Below are positions 34,210 through 44,319 of a stretch of DNA of 64,000 nt, in pieces. The stretch comes from Desulfurellaceae bacterium bin18 (GTDB lineage: Bacteria > Desulfobacterota > Binatia > Bin18), in the NCBI GenBank assembly GCA_002238415.1, contig MPMI01000013.1, positions 1 through 64,000 on the forward strand, written 5' to 3'. A model generated the notes under the pieces. That model saw only the letters and a list, made by a program, of their open reading frames with translations, was not told where the DNA came from and did not search any database. The position numbers were made by a program, and so were the translations under genes. The stretch's first letter is position 1, and each line of letters begins with the position of its first letter.

Positions 34210-36078
34210 ATGATTTTGCACAACGGCACGCCCCGGCGTGATGATATTCGAAACGTCGCCATTATCGCCCATGTCGATCATGGCAAAACCACCCTCATTG
34301 ACGCCCTGCTCAAACAGAGCGGTACCTTTCGGGACAATGAACAGGTAGCAGAGCGGGTGATGGATTCGTTTGTGCTGGAACGGGAGCGCGGCATCACCAT
34401 CCTGGCCAAGAACGCGGCGCTCTCGTATCAGGGCGTAAAAATCAATTTTGTCGATACGCCGGGCCATGCGGATTTTGGCGGCGAGGTCGAGCGCTCGCTG
34501 GCCATGGTCGATGGAGTGATGCTCTTGGTGGATGCCTCGGAAGGCCCGCTGCCCCAGACGCGCTTTGTCCTGAAGAAAGCCCTGGAAGCCGGGCTGCCCT
34601 CGATTGTCTGCATTAATAAAATTGACCGGCAGGACGCACGGGTCGCCACCGTGCTGGATGCCATCTATGACCTCTTCATCGATCTCGATGCCTCGGACGA
34701 GCAGGTCGCGTTTCCTGTGGTATACACCAATGCCCGGGCCGGGATAGCCAAACGTGACCTGGACGAAGAGGGGCAGAATCTTCAGCCGCTCTTTGAGCTG
34801 ATTGTCTCGGCCCTGCCCGGTCCGGCCTATGCGCTGGACGGTCCCGTTCAATTCCACGTGAACAACCTGGACTATAATGAGTATGTCGGTCGGATCGCTA
34901 TCGGGCGTATTATCCAGGGCGAGTTGCAGAGCATGGCCGCCTATACGCTGTGTCGCGACGATGGTTCCCGCCTGCCGTGTAAAGTTGCCCAACTGTACAG
35001 TTGGCAGGGGCTCAAACGGCACGAGATCGCATCGGCGCAGGCCGGCGACATCGTCGCGGTGGCCGGTATTGAAGAGATTCAGATCGGAGAGACGATCTCT
35101 GATAGTGACAATCCGGTCGCCCTGCCCACGATTCAGATTGACGATCCGACGCTGGCCATGATCTTCGGGGTGAACACCAGTCCCTGGGCGGGCCGCGAAG
35201 GGCAATATGTGACCTCGCGCCGTATCCGCGAACGGCTCTTCACCGAGGTGCATAAAAACGTGAGTCTGCGCGTGGAAGAGACCGATTCCCCGGATGCCTT
35301 TCGGGTGATGGGGCGGGGCGAACTCCAGCTCTCGGTGGTGATTGAAACCATGCGCCGGGAAGGCTACGAACTCCAGGTTTCCAAACCGACGGTCATCGTG
35401 AAAGACATTGAGGGGCGACTCCAGGAACCGATGGAACTGGTATCCATCGATGTCCAGGAAGACTATGTCGGCCAAGTCTCTCAACTCATGGCCCAGCGGA
35501 AAGGGTTGCTGACTAATATGGCCCCCCCGGAATCGGGCCGGGTCTGTCTGGAGTTCTCCGTTCCCTCGCGCGGTTTGATCGGCTTTCGGTCGCGTTTTCT
35601 GACGGAGACCCGTGGCACGGGCATTATGCATACACTCTTCAATGGCTATGCCGCTTGGCACGGCCCGATCCAGAACCGGACTAACGGCGCCCTGGTGGCA
35701 GACCGTGAGGGACCGGCCACGCCCTATTCGCTTTTTCATTTGCAGGAGCGTGGGGTCTTCTTTATCCCGGCCGGCACGCGTGTGTATGAAGGCATGGTGG
35801 TCGGAGAGAATGCGCGCGACAAGGATCTCGATGTGAACGTGTGTCGGGAGAAGAAGCTGACTAATGTACGTGCTGCGGGCCGCGATGAGGCAGTGCGCCT
35901 CGTTCCGTATAAAGACCTGGATTTGGAAGATGCCCTGGAATGGATTGCCGCGGACGAATTGGTCGAAGTCACGCCACTGTCCATCCGCCTGCGCAAAAAG
36001 GTGTTAGCCCAGAACAGGCGGCCCAAACGTCGCGACGATGGGCTGCACTCTGCTACCATCGATCAACCTTTCGGATAA
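34210..36078 (+). CDS. typA: Translational GTPase TypA/BipA
   Basis: The 622-aa ribosome-binding GTPase helps 50S assembly and stress adaptation. It has the G1 loop [15 protein letters not shown], the TypA-specific [12 protein letters not shown] switch [15 protein letters not shown] (G3) and the [11 protein letters not shown] (G4) block. Domain III/V-type EF-G folds and the TypA C-terminal domain ([36 protein letters not shown]) follow. AGGGAGGA lies before the ATG. The next gene starts 4 bp after its stop, so they form one transcript. A very long reading frame on the other strand is only its shadow. Confidence 0.97.
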   Translation: MILHNGTPRRDDIRNVAIIAHVDHGKTTLIDALLKQSGTFRDNEQVAERVMDSFVLERERGITILAKNAALSYQGVKINFVDTPGHADFGGEVERSLAMVDGVMLLVDASEGPLPQTRFVLKKALEAGLPSIVCINKIDRQDARVATVLDAIYDLFIDLDASDEQVAFPVVYTNARAGIAKRDLDEEGQNLQPLFELIVSALPGPAYALDGPVQFHVNNLDYNEYVGRIAIGRIIQGELQSMAAYTLCRDDGSRLPCKVAQLYSWQGLKRHEIASAQAGDIVAVAGIEEIQIGETISDSDNPVALPTIQIDDPTLAMIFGVNTSPWAGREGQYVTSRRIRERLFTEVHKNVSLRVEETDSPDAFRVMGRGELQLSVVIETMRREGYELQVSKPTVIVKDIEGRLQEPMELVSIDVQEDYVGQVSQLMAQRKGLLTNMAPPESGRVCLEFSVPSRGLIGFRSRFLTETRGTGIMHTLFNGYAAWHGPIQNRTNGALVADREGPATPYSLFHLQERGVFFIPAGTRVYEGMVVGENARDKDLDVNVCREKKLTNVRAAGRDEAVRLVPYKDLDLEDALEWIAADELVEVTPLSIRLRKKVLAQNRRPKRRDDGLHSATIDQPFG

Positions 36079-36082
36079 CCCC

Positions 36083-37441
36083 ATGTCTCTCACACAAGAC
36101 TTGGCAGCGCTGCTTTCCTCGGAGCAGGTTTCCATCCGGCCCGCCGACCTGGAGCTTGCCTCGCACGACGAGTCGGCCTGTCCGCCGACGTTCCCCGAGG
36201 TCGTTGTCTGGCCACAGACGACCGAGGACGTCCGCCGGGTCGTGCACTATGCTTATGAGCAGGCGCTGGCGCTGACGGCCCGAGGAGCGGGATCGAGCCT
36301 GGAAGGCAATCCGATTCCGGTCCGGGGCGGGATCGTGGTGGACCTCTCACGCATGGACCGCGTTGTGAGCGTGCATGCAGAGGACCTTCAGGTCACGGTT
36401 CAGCCTGGTATGGTCTACAACGATCTGAATGACCAGCTCAAAGCCTATGGCTTGTTTTTCCCGCCGTCACCGGGGGGCAGTTCCGATGTGGCCACGATTG
36501 GTGGGATGGTGGCGAATAACGCCAGTGGCATCTATTCGGTCAAATACGGCGGGACGCGCGATCATGTCAAAGCCGCTACCGTGGTGGCCGGTACCGGCGC
36601 AGTCCTCGAACTGGGGACGCGCAGCCGCAAAACCTCATCGGGCTATCATCTGCTGGGGCTGCTGGTCGGTTCTGAAGGAACGTTGGGCATTGCGACTGAA
36701 CTGACGCTCTCCCTGGTCGGCCTGCCACAGGGGCGGAAACAAGGCGCGTTTACCTTCCCTGCCGAAAAAGCAGCGGTGACCGCGATCGCGGCGATGATGC
36801 GCTACGGGGTTGATCTGGCCGCGGTCGAGTTTCTTGACCGACGTTCGATCGCCGCCCTCAACCGCTTTCAGGATTTTGGTCTCACCGAGCGGCCCTCGTT
36901 GTTTCTTGAAGTCCACGGTTCCGAGAGTGCGGTTGAAGAAGTATTCGATACCGCCCAGAGCTTATGTGAAGAGCACCAGGGCGAACGGATTGTCCTTCCC
37001 GGAGGACGCAATCCGTGGGAGATTCGCCATTTTACCACCCGCGCGATTCAGGCCCTCAACCCACGCGCCAAAACGATCCGCACCGATATGGGCTTTCCCA
37101 TCTCGTATCTGCCCCAGGTGATTGACCAGAGCTATGCGATTGCCGAGCGACACGACGTTGTCTTGCACACCTTTGGTCACGCCGGACTTGGCATTCTGCA
37201 CGCCCTCTTGCGCGAAGACCCGGCGGACGAACAGCGCTGGGCCACTGCCAACCGGACCAAAGATGAGATGGTTGCCTATGTCCTGTCTCTGGGAGGAACC
37301 GCTTCGGGCGAGCACGGCATTGGTCTCGGCAGCCAGAAATATGTTGCCCAAGAACACGGTGCCGCGCTTGAACTGATGAAGGGCATTAAACACGTCTTTG
37401 ATCCCAAGGGCATTCTGAATCCGGGAAAAATCTGGCTCTGA
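36083..37441 (+). CDS. FAD-linked oxidase, glycolate oxidase GlcD / D-lactate dehydrogenase-like
   Basis: The 452-aa product from ATG 36083 has the FAD_binding_4 (PCMH) domain: RGAGSSLEGNPIPVRGGIVVDLS, split across two strands, then PGGSSDVATIGGMVANNASG, and the C-terminal FAD-oxidase domain with FGHAGLGILHAL and GTASGEHGIGLGSQKY. It oxidises a 2-hydroxy acid such as glycolate or D-lactate, usually passing electrons to a separate carrier. No Fe-S partner (GlcF) is adjacent. It is 4 bp behind typA. Confidence 0.9.
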   Translation: MSLTQDLAALLSSEQVSIRPADLELASHDESACPPTFPEVVVWPQTTEDVRRVVHYAYEQALALTARGAGSSLEGNPIPVRGGIVVDLSRMDRVVSVHAEDLQVTVQPGMVYNDLNDQLKAYGLFFPPSPGGSSDVATIGGMVANNASGIYSVKYGGTRDHVKAATVVAGTGAVLELGTRSRKTSSGYHLLGLLVGSEGTLGIATELTLSLVGLPQGRKQGAFTFPAEKAAVTAIAAMMRYGVDLAAVEFLDRRSIAALNRFQDFGLTERPSLFLEVHGSESAVEEVFDTAQSLCEEHQGERIVLPGGRNPWEIRHFTTRAIQALNPRAKTIRTDMGFPISYLPQVIDQSYAIAERHDVVLHTFGHAGLGILHALLREDPADEQRWATANRTKDEMVAYVLSLGGTASGEHGIGLGSQKYVAQEHGAALELMKGIKHVFDPKGILNPGKIWL

Positions 37442-37482
37442 CGGCGCACCGGGCCGCCGCAGGTCGAGGGGGATATAGAACT

Positions 37483-38508
37483 CTATCTCGCGTCCGCGCT
37501 CTGCTGCGCCAGCCGATCACCCGCCTGTCGAATATCGGAAAAACTCACCCCGGCAATGGGCAGGGCGATTAACCCCTGACCAATCAAGGTCAGAAACTGA
37601 ACGGCGTTGAGGACCAGGCCGTAGGCCAGGCCGTCGGCGTCGCTTACCCCATAGATACCAAGGGCGAGCTGACAGGCGTATTGATACGGTCCGATCATGC
37701 CCGGCAGATTCGGCAGCGCCGTGCCAAAACTGATAAAAATGAAAATGACCAAGGCAGCGCTAAAAGGCGCAGACAGGTCAAAGGCGCGGATCATGATATA
37801 GCTCGACAATATAGGCAGGAACCACAAGGTCAGAGAAACCGCAAAGACGGCCAGGAGCAGGCCGGGATTGGGCAGAATCCGCATCCCGTCGGTGATGGCG
37901 GCCAGAACGCCTTTGACCCGCCCGCCGAAGCGTGCCGGGAGCAGGCGGAGGACCCAGCGGTCAAAAAACGCCTCACCTTTCCACCAAAACAGCAGAACCA
38001 CGGACACGAAGACGCCGGCAATCACAGCTGGGACCAGAGCGCCGCGGCGGACCCATACGGGCAGACTTTCAATCAGCAGCAGTCCGGCCAGCAAATAGAA
38101 GACGATACAAATCGAGTCCATCATCTTCTCGACCACCAGATTGCCGATCACGTTTGAGATGGACACCCGGGAGCGACGGGATAAGAGCCAGGGGCGCACG
38201 ACCTCGCCCAGACGCACCGGGAGCAAATTAATGGCCATATAGGCGACCGAGGTCACGACCCACAGCCGGCCGACCGGCACATGTTCGAGCGGGCGGAGTT
38301 CCAGTTGCCAGCGCCAGGCGCGCAGCACCATGATGAGCAGGCTGACGACGATGGCGACGCACAGCCAGTCAGCCCTTACCCGGCCGAGTGCGACTCCCAA
38401 TTCATCAAGCGCAACGTTACGAAACGCCAGATACAGAAAGCCGCCACTCACCACCAGGCTGAGGGCGAGATTCAGTACACGACGACCGGAGGAAGAGTTG
38501 TCTGCCAT
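37483..38508 (-). CDS. Lysylphosphatidylglycerol synthase-like / UPF0104 membrane protein
   Basis: The 341-aa protein has about eight to ten hydrophobic segments, and the LPG_synthase_TM pattern: WLCVAIVVSLLIMVLRAWRW, NLLPVRLGEVVRPWLLSRRS and the late GTALPNLPGMIGPYQYA motif. The family flips or transports lipids or glycolipid precursors; the catalytic lysyl-transfer domain is missing. It is convergent with the FAD oxidase gene (41 bp gap) and divergent from fhs. Confidence 0.85.
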   Translation of the reverse strand: MADNSSSGRRVLNLALSLVVSGGFLYLAFRNVALDELGVALGRVRADWLCVAIVVSLLIMVLRAWRWQLELRPLEHVPVGRLWVVTSVAYMAINLLPVRLGEVVRPWLLSRRSRVSISNVIGNLVVEKMMDSICIVFYLLAGLLLIESLPVWVRRGALVPAVIAGVFVSVVLLFWWKGEAFFDRWVLRLLPARFGGRVKGVLAAITDGMRILPNPGLLLAVFAVSLTLWFLPILSSYIMIRAFDLSAPFSAALVIFIFISFGTALPNLPGMIGPYQYACQLALGIYGVSDADGLAYGLVLNAVQFLTLIGQGLIALPIAGVSFSDIRQAGDRLAQQSADAR

Positions 38509-38679
38509 ACCAGCTCCTTCGCTCGGATCAGCATAGCACGCGGTGTCCTGCCGGTCAGGAGCGCGGGCCGTCGTTTGTGATAGGCGAATGCCTGGATTTT
38601 GTATAAGATCACGTCTCTCGTTCCCATGTCTGCCTCAAGGCGAGGCGATAGCATGCTGTGGGGAAAGGAAACTGTGAGA

Positions 38680-40353
38680 ATGAGCCGAGACCAAAACCTT
38701 GCCGTTGCCCAGTCCGTTCGCTTAAAGCCGATCGAAGAGATTGCCGCTCAGCTATCGTTACCGCCGGAACACCTTGAGCCCTACGGCCGCGTGAAGGCGA
38801 AAATTGCGCTTGAGGCGCGCGCTGCCGCACCCGCTCAGACCCAGGGGAAGCTGATTCTTGTCTCCGCCATTAACCCCACTCCTGCCGGCGAAGGCAAAAC
38901 TACCACGACGATAGGCTTGGGCCAGGCCCTGACCCGTTTGGGTAAAAAAGCAACCGTGGCGGTGCGCGAACCCTCAATGGGTCCGGTGTTTGGAGTGAAA
39001 GGCGGAGGCTGTGGAGGGGGTCGCTCTCAAGTCCTGCCCATGGAGGATATCAACCTGCATTTCACCGGCGACATTCATGCCGTCAGCTCTGCGCACAATC
39101 TGCTGTCGGCCATGCTGGATGCCGCCATATTTCATCGCACGGTGGATTTGGATGTACGTCAGATTCGCTGGCGGCGCGTCATGGACATGAATGACCGCGC
39201 GCTGCGTCAAATCGTGATGGGCCTTGGCGGGCGGCTCATGGGCGTCCCGCGCGAAGAGGGCTTTGATATCACTGCGGCCTCAGAAGTCATGGCGATCCTG
39301 GCTCTGACGAGTGGACCCGCGGACCTTATTCAGCGTCTGTCGCGTATTGTGCTTGGCTATTCGTCCCAGGGGGAGGCAGTTACCGCGGACCGGATTCACG
39401 CGCCGGAGGCCATGGCCATTATTTTGAAAGACGCCCTCAAACCCAACCTGGTCCAGACCGTGGAGGGCGTGCCGGCCTTCATCCACGCCGGACCGTTCGG
39501 CAATATCGCCCACGGTTGTAATAGCATCCTCGCCACGCGCCTGGCCCTGAGCTACGCCGATTATGTGGTGACCGAAGCCGGCTTCGGGTTTGATCTGGGT
39601 GGAGAGAAATTCCTCAATATCAAATGCCGCGAGGCCGACCTGTGGCCCTCTGCGGTGGTCCTGGTCGCAACGGTCAAGGCGCTCAAAATGCACGGCGGGA
39701 CGCCGGTGGCGGATGTGAACAGGCCCGATCTGTCAACCCTGAAGCAGGGTATGGAAAATCTGGCCAAACATGTCGAAAGCCTGGGCGCGTTTGGCCTCCG
39801 CCCCATTGTTGCGGTGAATCGGTTTGCCACCGATACCGAAGAGGAGCTTCAGCTAGTCGTAGAGGAAAGCAAGGCCCTGGGCGTAGACGCCAGAGTCATC
39901 GACGTGTTTGGCCAGGGAGGAGAAGGCGGGCTGACGCTGGCCGAGGCGGTGGTAAAAGCTTGCGACGGGCCAGCCCCGGTGCCGCGTTTTCTGTATCCAG
40001 CGGAAATGCCGATTGAAGACAAGATCCGTACTATTGCCCAAAAAGTCTATGGCGCAGCGGACATTACTCTGTTGCCACGCGCACGCACGGATCTCAAACG
40101 GATCAACGACCAGGGCTATGGTCATGTGCCCATTTGTATGGCCAAGACCCAGATGTCGCTGTCCGACGATCCAAAACGCTACGGCCGGCCGCGTGACTTT
40201 GTGCTGAGCGTGCGCGAAATCCGCCTCTCAGCAGGGGCCGGCTTCTGCGTCCCACTCACCGGGGACATGCTGACTATGCCCGGCCTGGGCGCAAGACCGG
40301 CAGCAGCCGGGATGCGTATGGATGAGAACGGCAAAATTTCGGGTATGTTCTGA
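38680..40353 (+). CDS. fhs: Formate-tetrahydrofolate ligase
   Basis: The 557-aa enzyme (ATG 38680, AAGGAA upstream) activates formate onto tetrahydrofolate with ATP. It shows PTPAGEGKTTTTIGLGQAL (nucleotide loop), REPSMGPVFGVKGGGCGGG, FTGDIHAVSSAHNLLSAM, the TEAGFGFDLGGEKFLNIKCR block and the C-terminal FCVPLTGDMLTMPGLGARPA. Length matches the family only when started here; the earlier ATG at 38599 adds 27 residues without homology. It feeds purine and serine one-carbon pools. Confidence 0.96.
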   Translation: MSRDQNLAVAQSVRLKPIEEIAAQLSLPPEHLEPYGRVKAKIALEARAAAPAQTQGKLILVSAINPTPAGEGKTTTTIGLGQALTRLGKKATVAVREPSMGPVFGVKGGGCGGGRSQVLPMEDINLHFTGDIHAVSSAHNLLSAMLDAAIFHRTVDLDVRQIRWRRVMDMNDRALRQIVMGLGGRLMGVPREEGFDITAASEVMAILALTSGPADLIQRLSRIVLGYSSQGEAVTADRIHAPEAMAIILKDALKPNLVQTVEGVPAFIHAGPFGNIAHGCNSILATRLALSYADYVVTEAGFGFDLGGEKFLNIKCREADLWPSAVVLVATVKALKMHGGTPVADVNRPDLSTLKQGMENLAKHVESLGAFGLRPIVAVNRFATDTEEELQLVVEESKALGVDARVIDVFGQGGEGGLTLAEAVVKACDGPAPVPRFLYPAEMPIEDKIRTIAQKVYGAADITLLPRARTDLKRINDQGYGHVPICMAKTQMSLSDDPKRYGRPRDFVLSVREIRLSAGAGFCVPLTGDMLTMPGLGARPAAAGMRMDENGKISGMF

Positions 40354-40397
40354 GCGTAGGGGTGTGTCTTGTACCCGCCCGACTTGGGCAACTGTCC

Positions 40398-41321
40398 CTA
40401 CACGGACCGTCGCCGGGCGAGCTCCGCATAACAATAGACGAGGGCCAGCCCACGGTAGGGACGCCAGCGCTCGGCAAAGGCACGCATTTCCGCTTCGGTC
40501 GCCTTTTCTTTTTTGCCCAACATGCCTTGAGCAAGATATTTGACCACGCCCAGATCGCCGCCCGGAAACGCGTCGGGTCTTGCCAAGCCGCGCATCAGTG
40601 CGGTTTCCGCCGACCAGCGACCAATGCCTTTGAGTTGAATCAGTGCTTCAATCGCTGCTTCGTCTGGCAGTTGAGCGATTTCGCTCTGCCGTAAAGCCCG
40701 AGAGGCAAACGCTTCGCCCAGGCGGATCAGCGTGCCGGCCTTGGCCTTGCTCAGCCGAAAGCCGCGCATGGTCTCCAGGCTCTGGCCAGCAAATTGCACC
40801 GGCTCTGGAAATGCGTAATAGGTGTGTCCCTTGCTCCGCCACTTACGACCAAACGTTTCAACCAGTTCCTTTTTAATGGAGTAGGCAAAAGTGAGGTTGA
40901 CCTGTTGGGAGAGGACCGCCATGACCAGCGCCTCGAACAGCGTCGGGCTGGAGGTAATGCGCAGCCCGCGAAAGTGCTTTACCAGCGGCGCCAGGGTCTC
41001 ATCCTGACGCGCTAAGCGATAAAACGGCCTGATATCAAAGTCAGTACACAGGATGTGACGGAGCTGGGTATGAAATGCCGCCTGCTTGAGGGTGGCCCTG
41101 GACGGACTGCGCAACTCCACCGCCAGCCGCGGCTTGGCCGGCGCGCCGACATCCGTCACCGTGGCCAGCGCCAGTTGGCGACCGGCTGCGAGCAGGCGTT
41201 GGTATTGCTTGCCTGCGATCAGATCGACGTTCTCGCTCGCAAAACGCATGAAGCGGGCGAGCGTGAGGTCAAAAGAGTAAGGCGCGCGCGGGATGATGTC
41301 GAAAGTGTCCCTAGTATTCAC
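40398..41321 (-). CDS. alkA: DNA-3-methyladenine glycosylase II (AlkA-type)
   Basis: The 307-aa protein has an N-terminal TBP-like AlkA domain and a helix-hairpin-helix glycosylase core: LIQLKGIGRWSAETALMRGL, followed by FPGGDLGVV with the catalytic aspartate. It removes alkylated bases. The C-terminal RWRPYRGLALVYCYAELAR is typical. It begins 24 bp from the HTH antitoxin gene on the same strand. Confidence 0.9.
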   Translation of the reverse strand: MNTRDTFDIIPRAPYSFDLTLARFMRFASENVDLIAGKQYQRLLAAGRQLALATVTDVGAPAKPRLAVELRSPSRATLKQAAFHTQLRHILCTDFDIRPFYRLARQDETLAPLVKHFRGLRITSSPTLFEALVMAVLSQQVNLTFAYSIKKELVETFGRKWRSKGHTYYAFPEPVQFAGQSLETMRGFRLSKAKAGTLIRLGEAFASRALRQSEIAQLPDEAAIEALIQLKGIGRWSAETALMRGLARPDAFPGGDLGVVKYLAQGMLGKKEKATEAEMRAFAERWRPYRGLALVYCYAELARRRSV

Positions 41322-41345
41322 GGTCTTCAGTCATGGGTGGCCGGT

Positions 41346-41642
41346 CTATGAGCGGCCGAGTTCTTCCTGAACAATTGACGGACGCTTTTCAAGTAGCGCC
41401 AGAAGTACGCGGGCCGGTCCCTCCGGGCGTCGGCGGCCTTGCTCCCAATTCTTGAGGGTGCCAAGTGACACGCCGATGCTTTTGGCAAAGACGGGTTGCG
41501 ACAGGCCCGTCTTGTCTCGGATGGCCGCGACATCGGGTTCGGGAACCTTGACTTCATGGACTGCGAAACCGCTATGATCGCCGTCCAAATAGGCCCGGGC
41601 ATCTTCCAGCCCAGCCATGACCTTGTTGAATGCTTTGCTCAT
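41346..41642 (-). CDS. HTH antitoxin of a RelE/HigB-type module
   Basis: The 98-aa protein has an XRE helix-turn-helix with the TLKNWEQGRRRPEGPARVLL signature of HigA2/NadS-like antitoxins: AIRDKTGLSQPVFAKSIGVS, then the recognition helix. Its ATG overlaps the upstream toxin stop by four bases, as in higBA-order modules. It should neutralise the toxin and repress the pair's promoter. Confidence 0.88.
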   Translation of the reverse strand: MSKAFNKVMAGLEDARAYLDGDHSGFAVHEVKVPEPDVAAIRDKTGLSQPVFAKSIGVSLGTLKNWEQGRRRPEGPARVLLALLEKRPSIVQEELGRS

Positions 41643-41983
41643 ATGCGTCTCCTATAATCCTCAGCCATCCGCCTTGCGGCCTCGACCAGCGTAGTTCGCT
41701 CTTTAGGGTTGAGGTTCGCTTTCTCGTTTTTGGCGAAGACGGTGAGCAAAAATACCGGAATATCTTCCCCAGCAAACAGGAACACCACACGCCCCCCGCC
41801 GCTTTTCCCGTGTCCTTGTCGGGGAATCCGTATTTTTCTAATACCGCCACCGAGTGCCACACCGGCCTCGGGATTCTTGGCCACTGTATCGACGACTTCG
41901 ACCCGTTCGGCGTTGGATAACACTCCCTTGGCTGCCGTGAGATATGCAGGCGTCTCGACGACGGTTTGCAGGCGGGTGCGCAT
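41639..41983 (-). CDS. RelE/HigB-superfamily toxin
   Basis: The 114-aa basic protein fits the RelE-like toxins paired with HigA-type antitoxins: ETPAYLTAAKGVLSNAERVEVVDTVA, split, then GVALGGGIRKIRIPRQGHGKSGGGRV and FLLTVFAKNEKANLNPKERT. Such toxins cleave mRNA on the ribosome. Toxin first, antitoxin second is the HigBA order. The module appears intact. Confidence 0.88.
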   Translation of the reverse strand: MRTRLQTVVETPAYLTAAKGVLSNAERVEVVDTVAKNPEAGVALGGGIRKIRIPRQGHGKSGGGRVVFLFAGEDIPVFLLTVFAKNEKANLNPKERTTLVEAARRMAEDYRRRI

Positions 41984-42108
41984 GAAGAGAGGCTAGACGC
42001 CGTTGGCGTCGGAGTCAATGACGCCTACACGTTCATAGTGGCTAATTCACAGATTCAAGACTTAGCGTCATGGAAACGCCAGTACACAGGATAGTTGGCA
42101 TGTATGGG

Positions 42109-42741
42109 TCATGCGCCCAATCGCCTTGAGAGCCAAGCGTATGCACGCCGCCAGAAGCCGGGTGTTTCTTGCTGTTCGTCTTCAGTAAGGTTGTCCAAGT
42201 CTCGTAGTGCGCTCTCATGAGGCGGTTGATGTAGACGCTGGAAGGCGTCGGTTCCTTTAAGGGCCTTGTTATATTGTGCAAGATCAACGGGCAAATTGCC
42301 TTCATTGTCACGTAAAGAAGTATCCGCACCGTGGTTAAGCAGCAGAGCTACCACAGCTGGGTTTGTCTTGAGCCACGCTGCAACATGCAGGGGCGTCCGG
42401 CCCTCCTTGTCGCGGACGTTAGGATCAGCGCCGTGGTTGAGGAAAAGGGCCACGATATCGTTGTTATCCTCCGCGATGTTGTTGTACTTTACCGCGATCT
42501 GTAAGGGCGTGTAGCCAGTCTCGTCTCGGGCATTGAGGTCAGCACCACGGTCAAGGAGGCAAGCTATTATGTCAGGGTTGGTGTTCCGCGCCGCAGTATG
42601 TAAGGGCGTCTGGCCTTTCTTGTCCCGGGCGGTAAGGTCGGCACCATCGACGAGGAGAGATTTAACCTCGGCCGGGCTCGCGCGCCTCATCCACATGCTA
42701 TTGAGCAACAGTTCTTCATTGGCTGGCAGCGAGGCCTCCAT
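42109..42741 (-). CDS. Ankyrin-repeat protein
   Basis: The 210-aa protein carries four ankyrin repeats between about residues 20 and 160, seen in KKGQTPLHTAARNTNPDIIA, ETGYTPLQIAVKYNNI, KEGRTPLHVAAWLKTNPAVV and NEGNLPVDLAQYNKAL. Repeat two has a short insertion, NIAEDNNDIV. No signal peptide or second domain is seen; the tail WRRAYAWLSRRLGA is amphipathic. Ankyrin proteins mediate protein binding and are abundant in symbionts, but the partner is unknown. It lies beside a toxin-antitoxin pair, with a 163-bp non-coding stretch before the CaiB gene. Confidence 0.88.
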   Translation of the reverse strand: MEASLPANEELLLNSMWMRRASPAEVKSLLVDGADLTARDKKGQTPLHTAARNTNPDIIACLLDRGADLNARDETGYTPLQIAVKYNNIAEDNNDIVALFLNHGADPNVRDKEGRTPLHVAAWLKTNPAVVALLLNHGADTSLRDNEGNLPVDLAQYNKALKGTDAFQRLHQPPHESALRDLDNLTEDEQQETPGFWRRAYAWLSRRLGA

Positions 42742-42904
42742 ATTTTATGCCTTCCTTTACTCTTCTACATCTTCCGTCTCGGGTACTCCCTGGAACGCTA
42801 GGCCAGATTTCGTGATTTCGTGTTGTTGACGACGGGCTCTGACATCCACGGAGGCGCGGACCTCCTCAGCCCCAGTCCCGACCCCCCAGACCCTAATCCC
42901 CCTC

Positions 42905-44122
42905 TTAAATCACTTCCTCTTCTCTCAACTTGGCCACATCTTCCCACGAATAGTCGAGCAGCTCGGTGAGGATCCGCTCGGTGTGCTCGCCGAACTCCGG
43001 GGCCGCGCCTTTAGGGTCGCCCGGGGTCTTGCTTAAGCGCACAGGCACGCCGACTAACTGCGTTTTGCCGATACGGGGATGCTCGTAATCGACAATATAC
43101 TCGTTGGCGAGCATCTGTTCGTCAGTGGGCAGGTCAGCAATGGTGTTAACTACGGTGTAAATGAAGTCTCCGCCTTCCTTGAGGGCCTGCATCCAGGCGT
43201 CTCGGGGCCGCGAGGCAAACGCGGCATCCAGAATGGGAATGAGCTCTTTGGCATTGTCGGCCCGGTCTCCCATGGTCGCAAAGCGGGGGTCGGCCAGGAC
43301 GTGCTCAATGCCCAGGACTGTACAGAAATCAGACCAGTAGCGGTCCTGCTGCGGCATGGCCAGACAGATCCACTTGCCATCGCCGCATTTGTAATGGTTC
43401 CACAGCGGGCTCGGTGCCGCGGCGCGCGGCATGCGCTTAAACTCCTTGCCGAGAATGGCTTTACACGCCACGTTAAGCCCTTGGAGCGCGGTCATGCTGC
43501 CCAGATGGGAAATATCGACCTCCTGACCCATGCCATATTTTTCGCGCGCCAGCAGGGCGGCCATGACACCGTAGGCCAGCATGATAGCGCCCATCTGATC
43601 GGCGATGCCGCCGGCAATACTGAGGGGTTCCATCTGGGGCTCACCCACTGCGGTCATGATACCCGAGCGCGCCAGCCCCATATAGTCAAAAGAGGGCTCA
43701 CCGGAATCCGGCCCAAACGGACCGTAGCCGGTGGCACTGGCGTAGATGAGTTGTGGGTTGCGCTCAGAGAGTGCCGCGTAGCCGATGCCCAACTTGTCTG
43801 ACACGCCTTTCCGAAAGTTCTGAACAAAGACGTCGGATTTCTCAGCTAATTGGTAGACAATCTCTATAGCCTTGGGGTTTTTGAGATCAAGGGTGAGGCT
43901 CTGCTTATGCCGGTTATTGGCCTCAAAATAGAAATTCGGACCACTCGTCGCCCCAACGAGCGCACCCGCGATGCTGAGCACGCCCCGGCCTGGGTCCCCT
44001 CCGACTCGCTCCTCGATCTTGATGACTTCGGCACCCAAGTCAGCCAACATCATGGTTGATACCGGCCCTTGTTGCCAAATTGTCCAGTCAATAATACGAA
44101 CGCCATCTAACGGTCGCTTCAT
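42905..44122 (-). CDS. CaiB/BaiF-type CoA-transferase (class III)
   Basis: From ATG 44122 (GGAGGGGAAGCT upstream) the 405-aa product opens MKRPLDGVRIIDWTIWQQGP and ADLGAEVIKIEERVGGD. It contains NNRHKQSLTLDLKNPKAIEI, the FVQNFRKGV block, the catalytic-Asp region SIAGGIADQMGA and the GQEVDISHLGSM segment. The family moves CoA between carboxylic acids through an aspartyl-CoA thioester. The substrate is unknown. A start 76 codons upstream is possible by frame only. Confidence 0.92.
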   Translation of the reverse strand: MKRPLDGVRIIDWTIWQQGPVSTMMLADLGAEVIKIEERVGGDPGRGVLSIAGALVGATSGPNFYFEANNRHKQSLTLDLKNPKAIEIVYQLAEKSDVFVQNFRKGVSDKLGIGYAALSERNPQLIYASATGYGPFGPDSGEPSFDYMGLARSGIMTAVGEPQMEPLSIAGGIADQMGAIMLAYGVMAALLAREKYGMGQEVDISHLGSMTALQGLNVACKAILGKEFKRMPRAAAPSPLWNHYKCGDGKWICLAMPQQDRYWSDFCTVLGIEHVLADPRFATMGDRADNAKELIPILDAAFASRPRDAWMQALKEGGDFIYTVVNTIADLPTDEQMLANEYIVDYEHPRIGKTQLVGVPVRLSKTPGDPKGAAPEFGEHTERILTELLDYSWEDVAKLREEEVI

Positions 44123-44319
44123 AGCTTCCCCTCCTGCTGGAATAGCTGTGGTGACAGAGCTGAGGTAGACGGACTGTAGCATAGGCCGGGCGGAGAACAA
44201 AGGAATTGAAGGAGAAAGGCGAGCCACGTCTGAATGGGGACACAGACTTGCACTCTTGCCTGCGTATGCAGAAGACGGTATAGAAAGGCGGCCTACGAAA
44301 CGGGAGCATATCACTAACC

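Noticed and set aside
33898-35739. Minus-strand 613-codon frame
   Set aside because: It lies antisense to typA, whose motifs are complete; no domain is recognisable in the antisense product.
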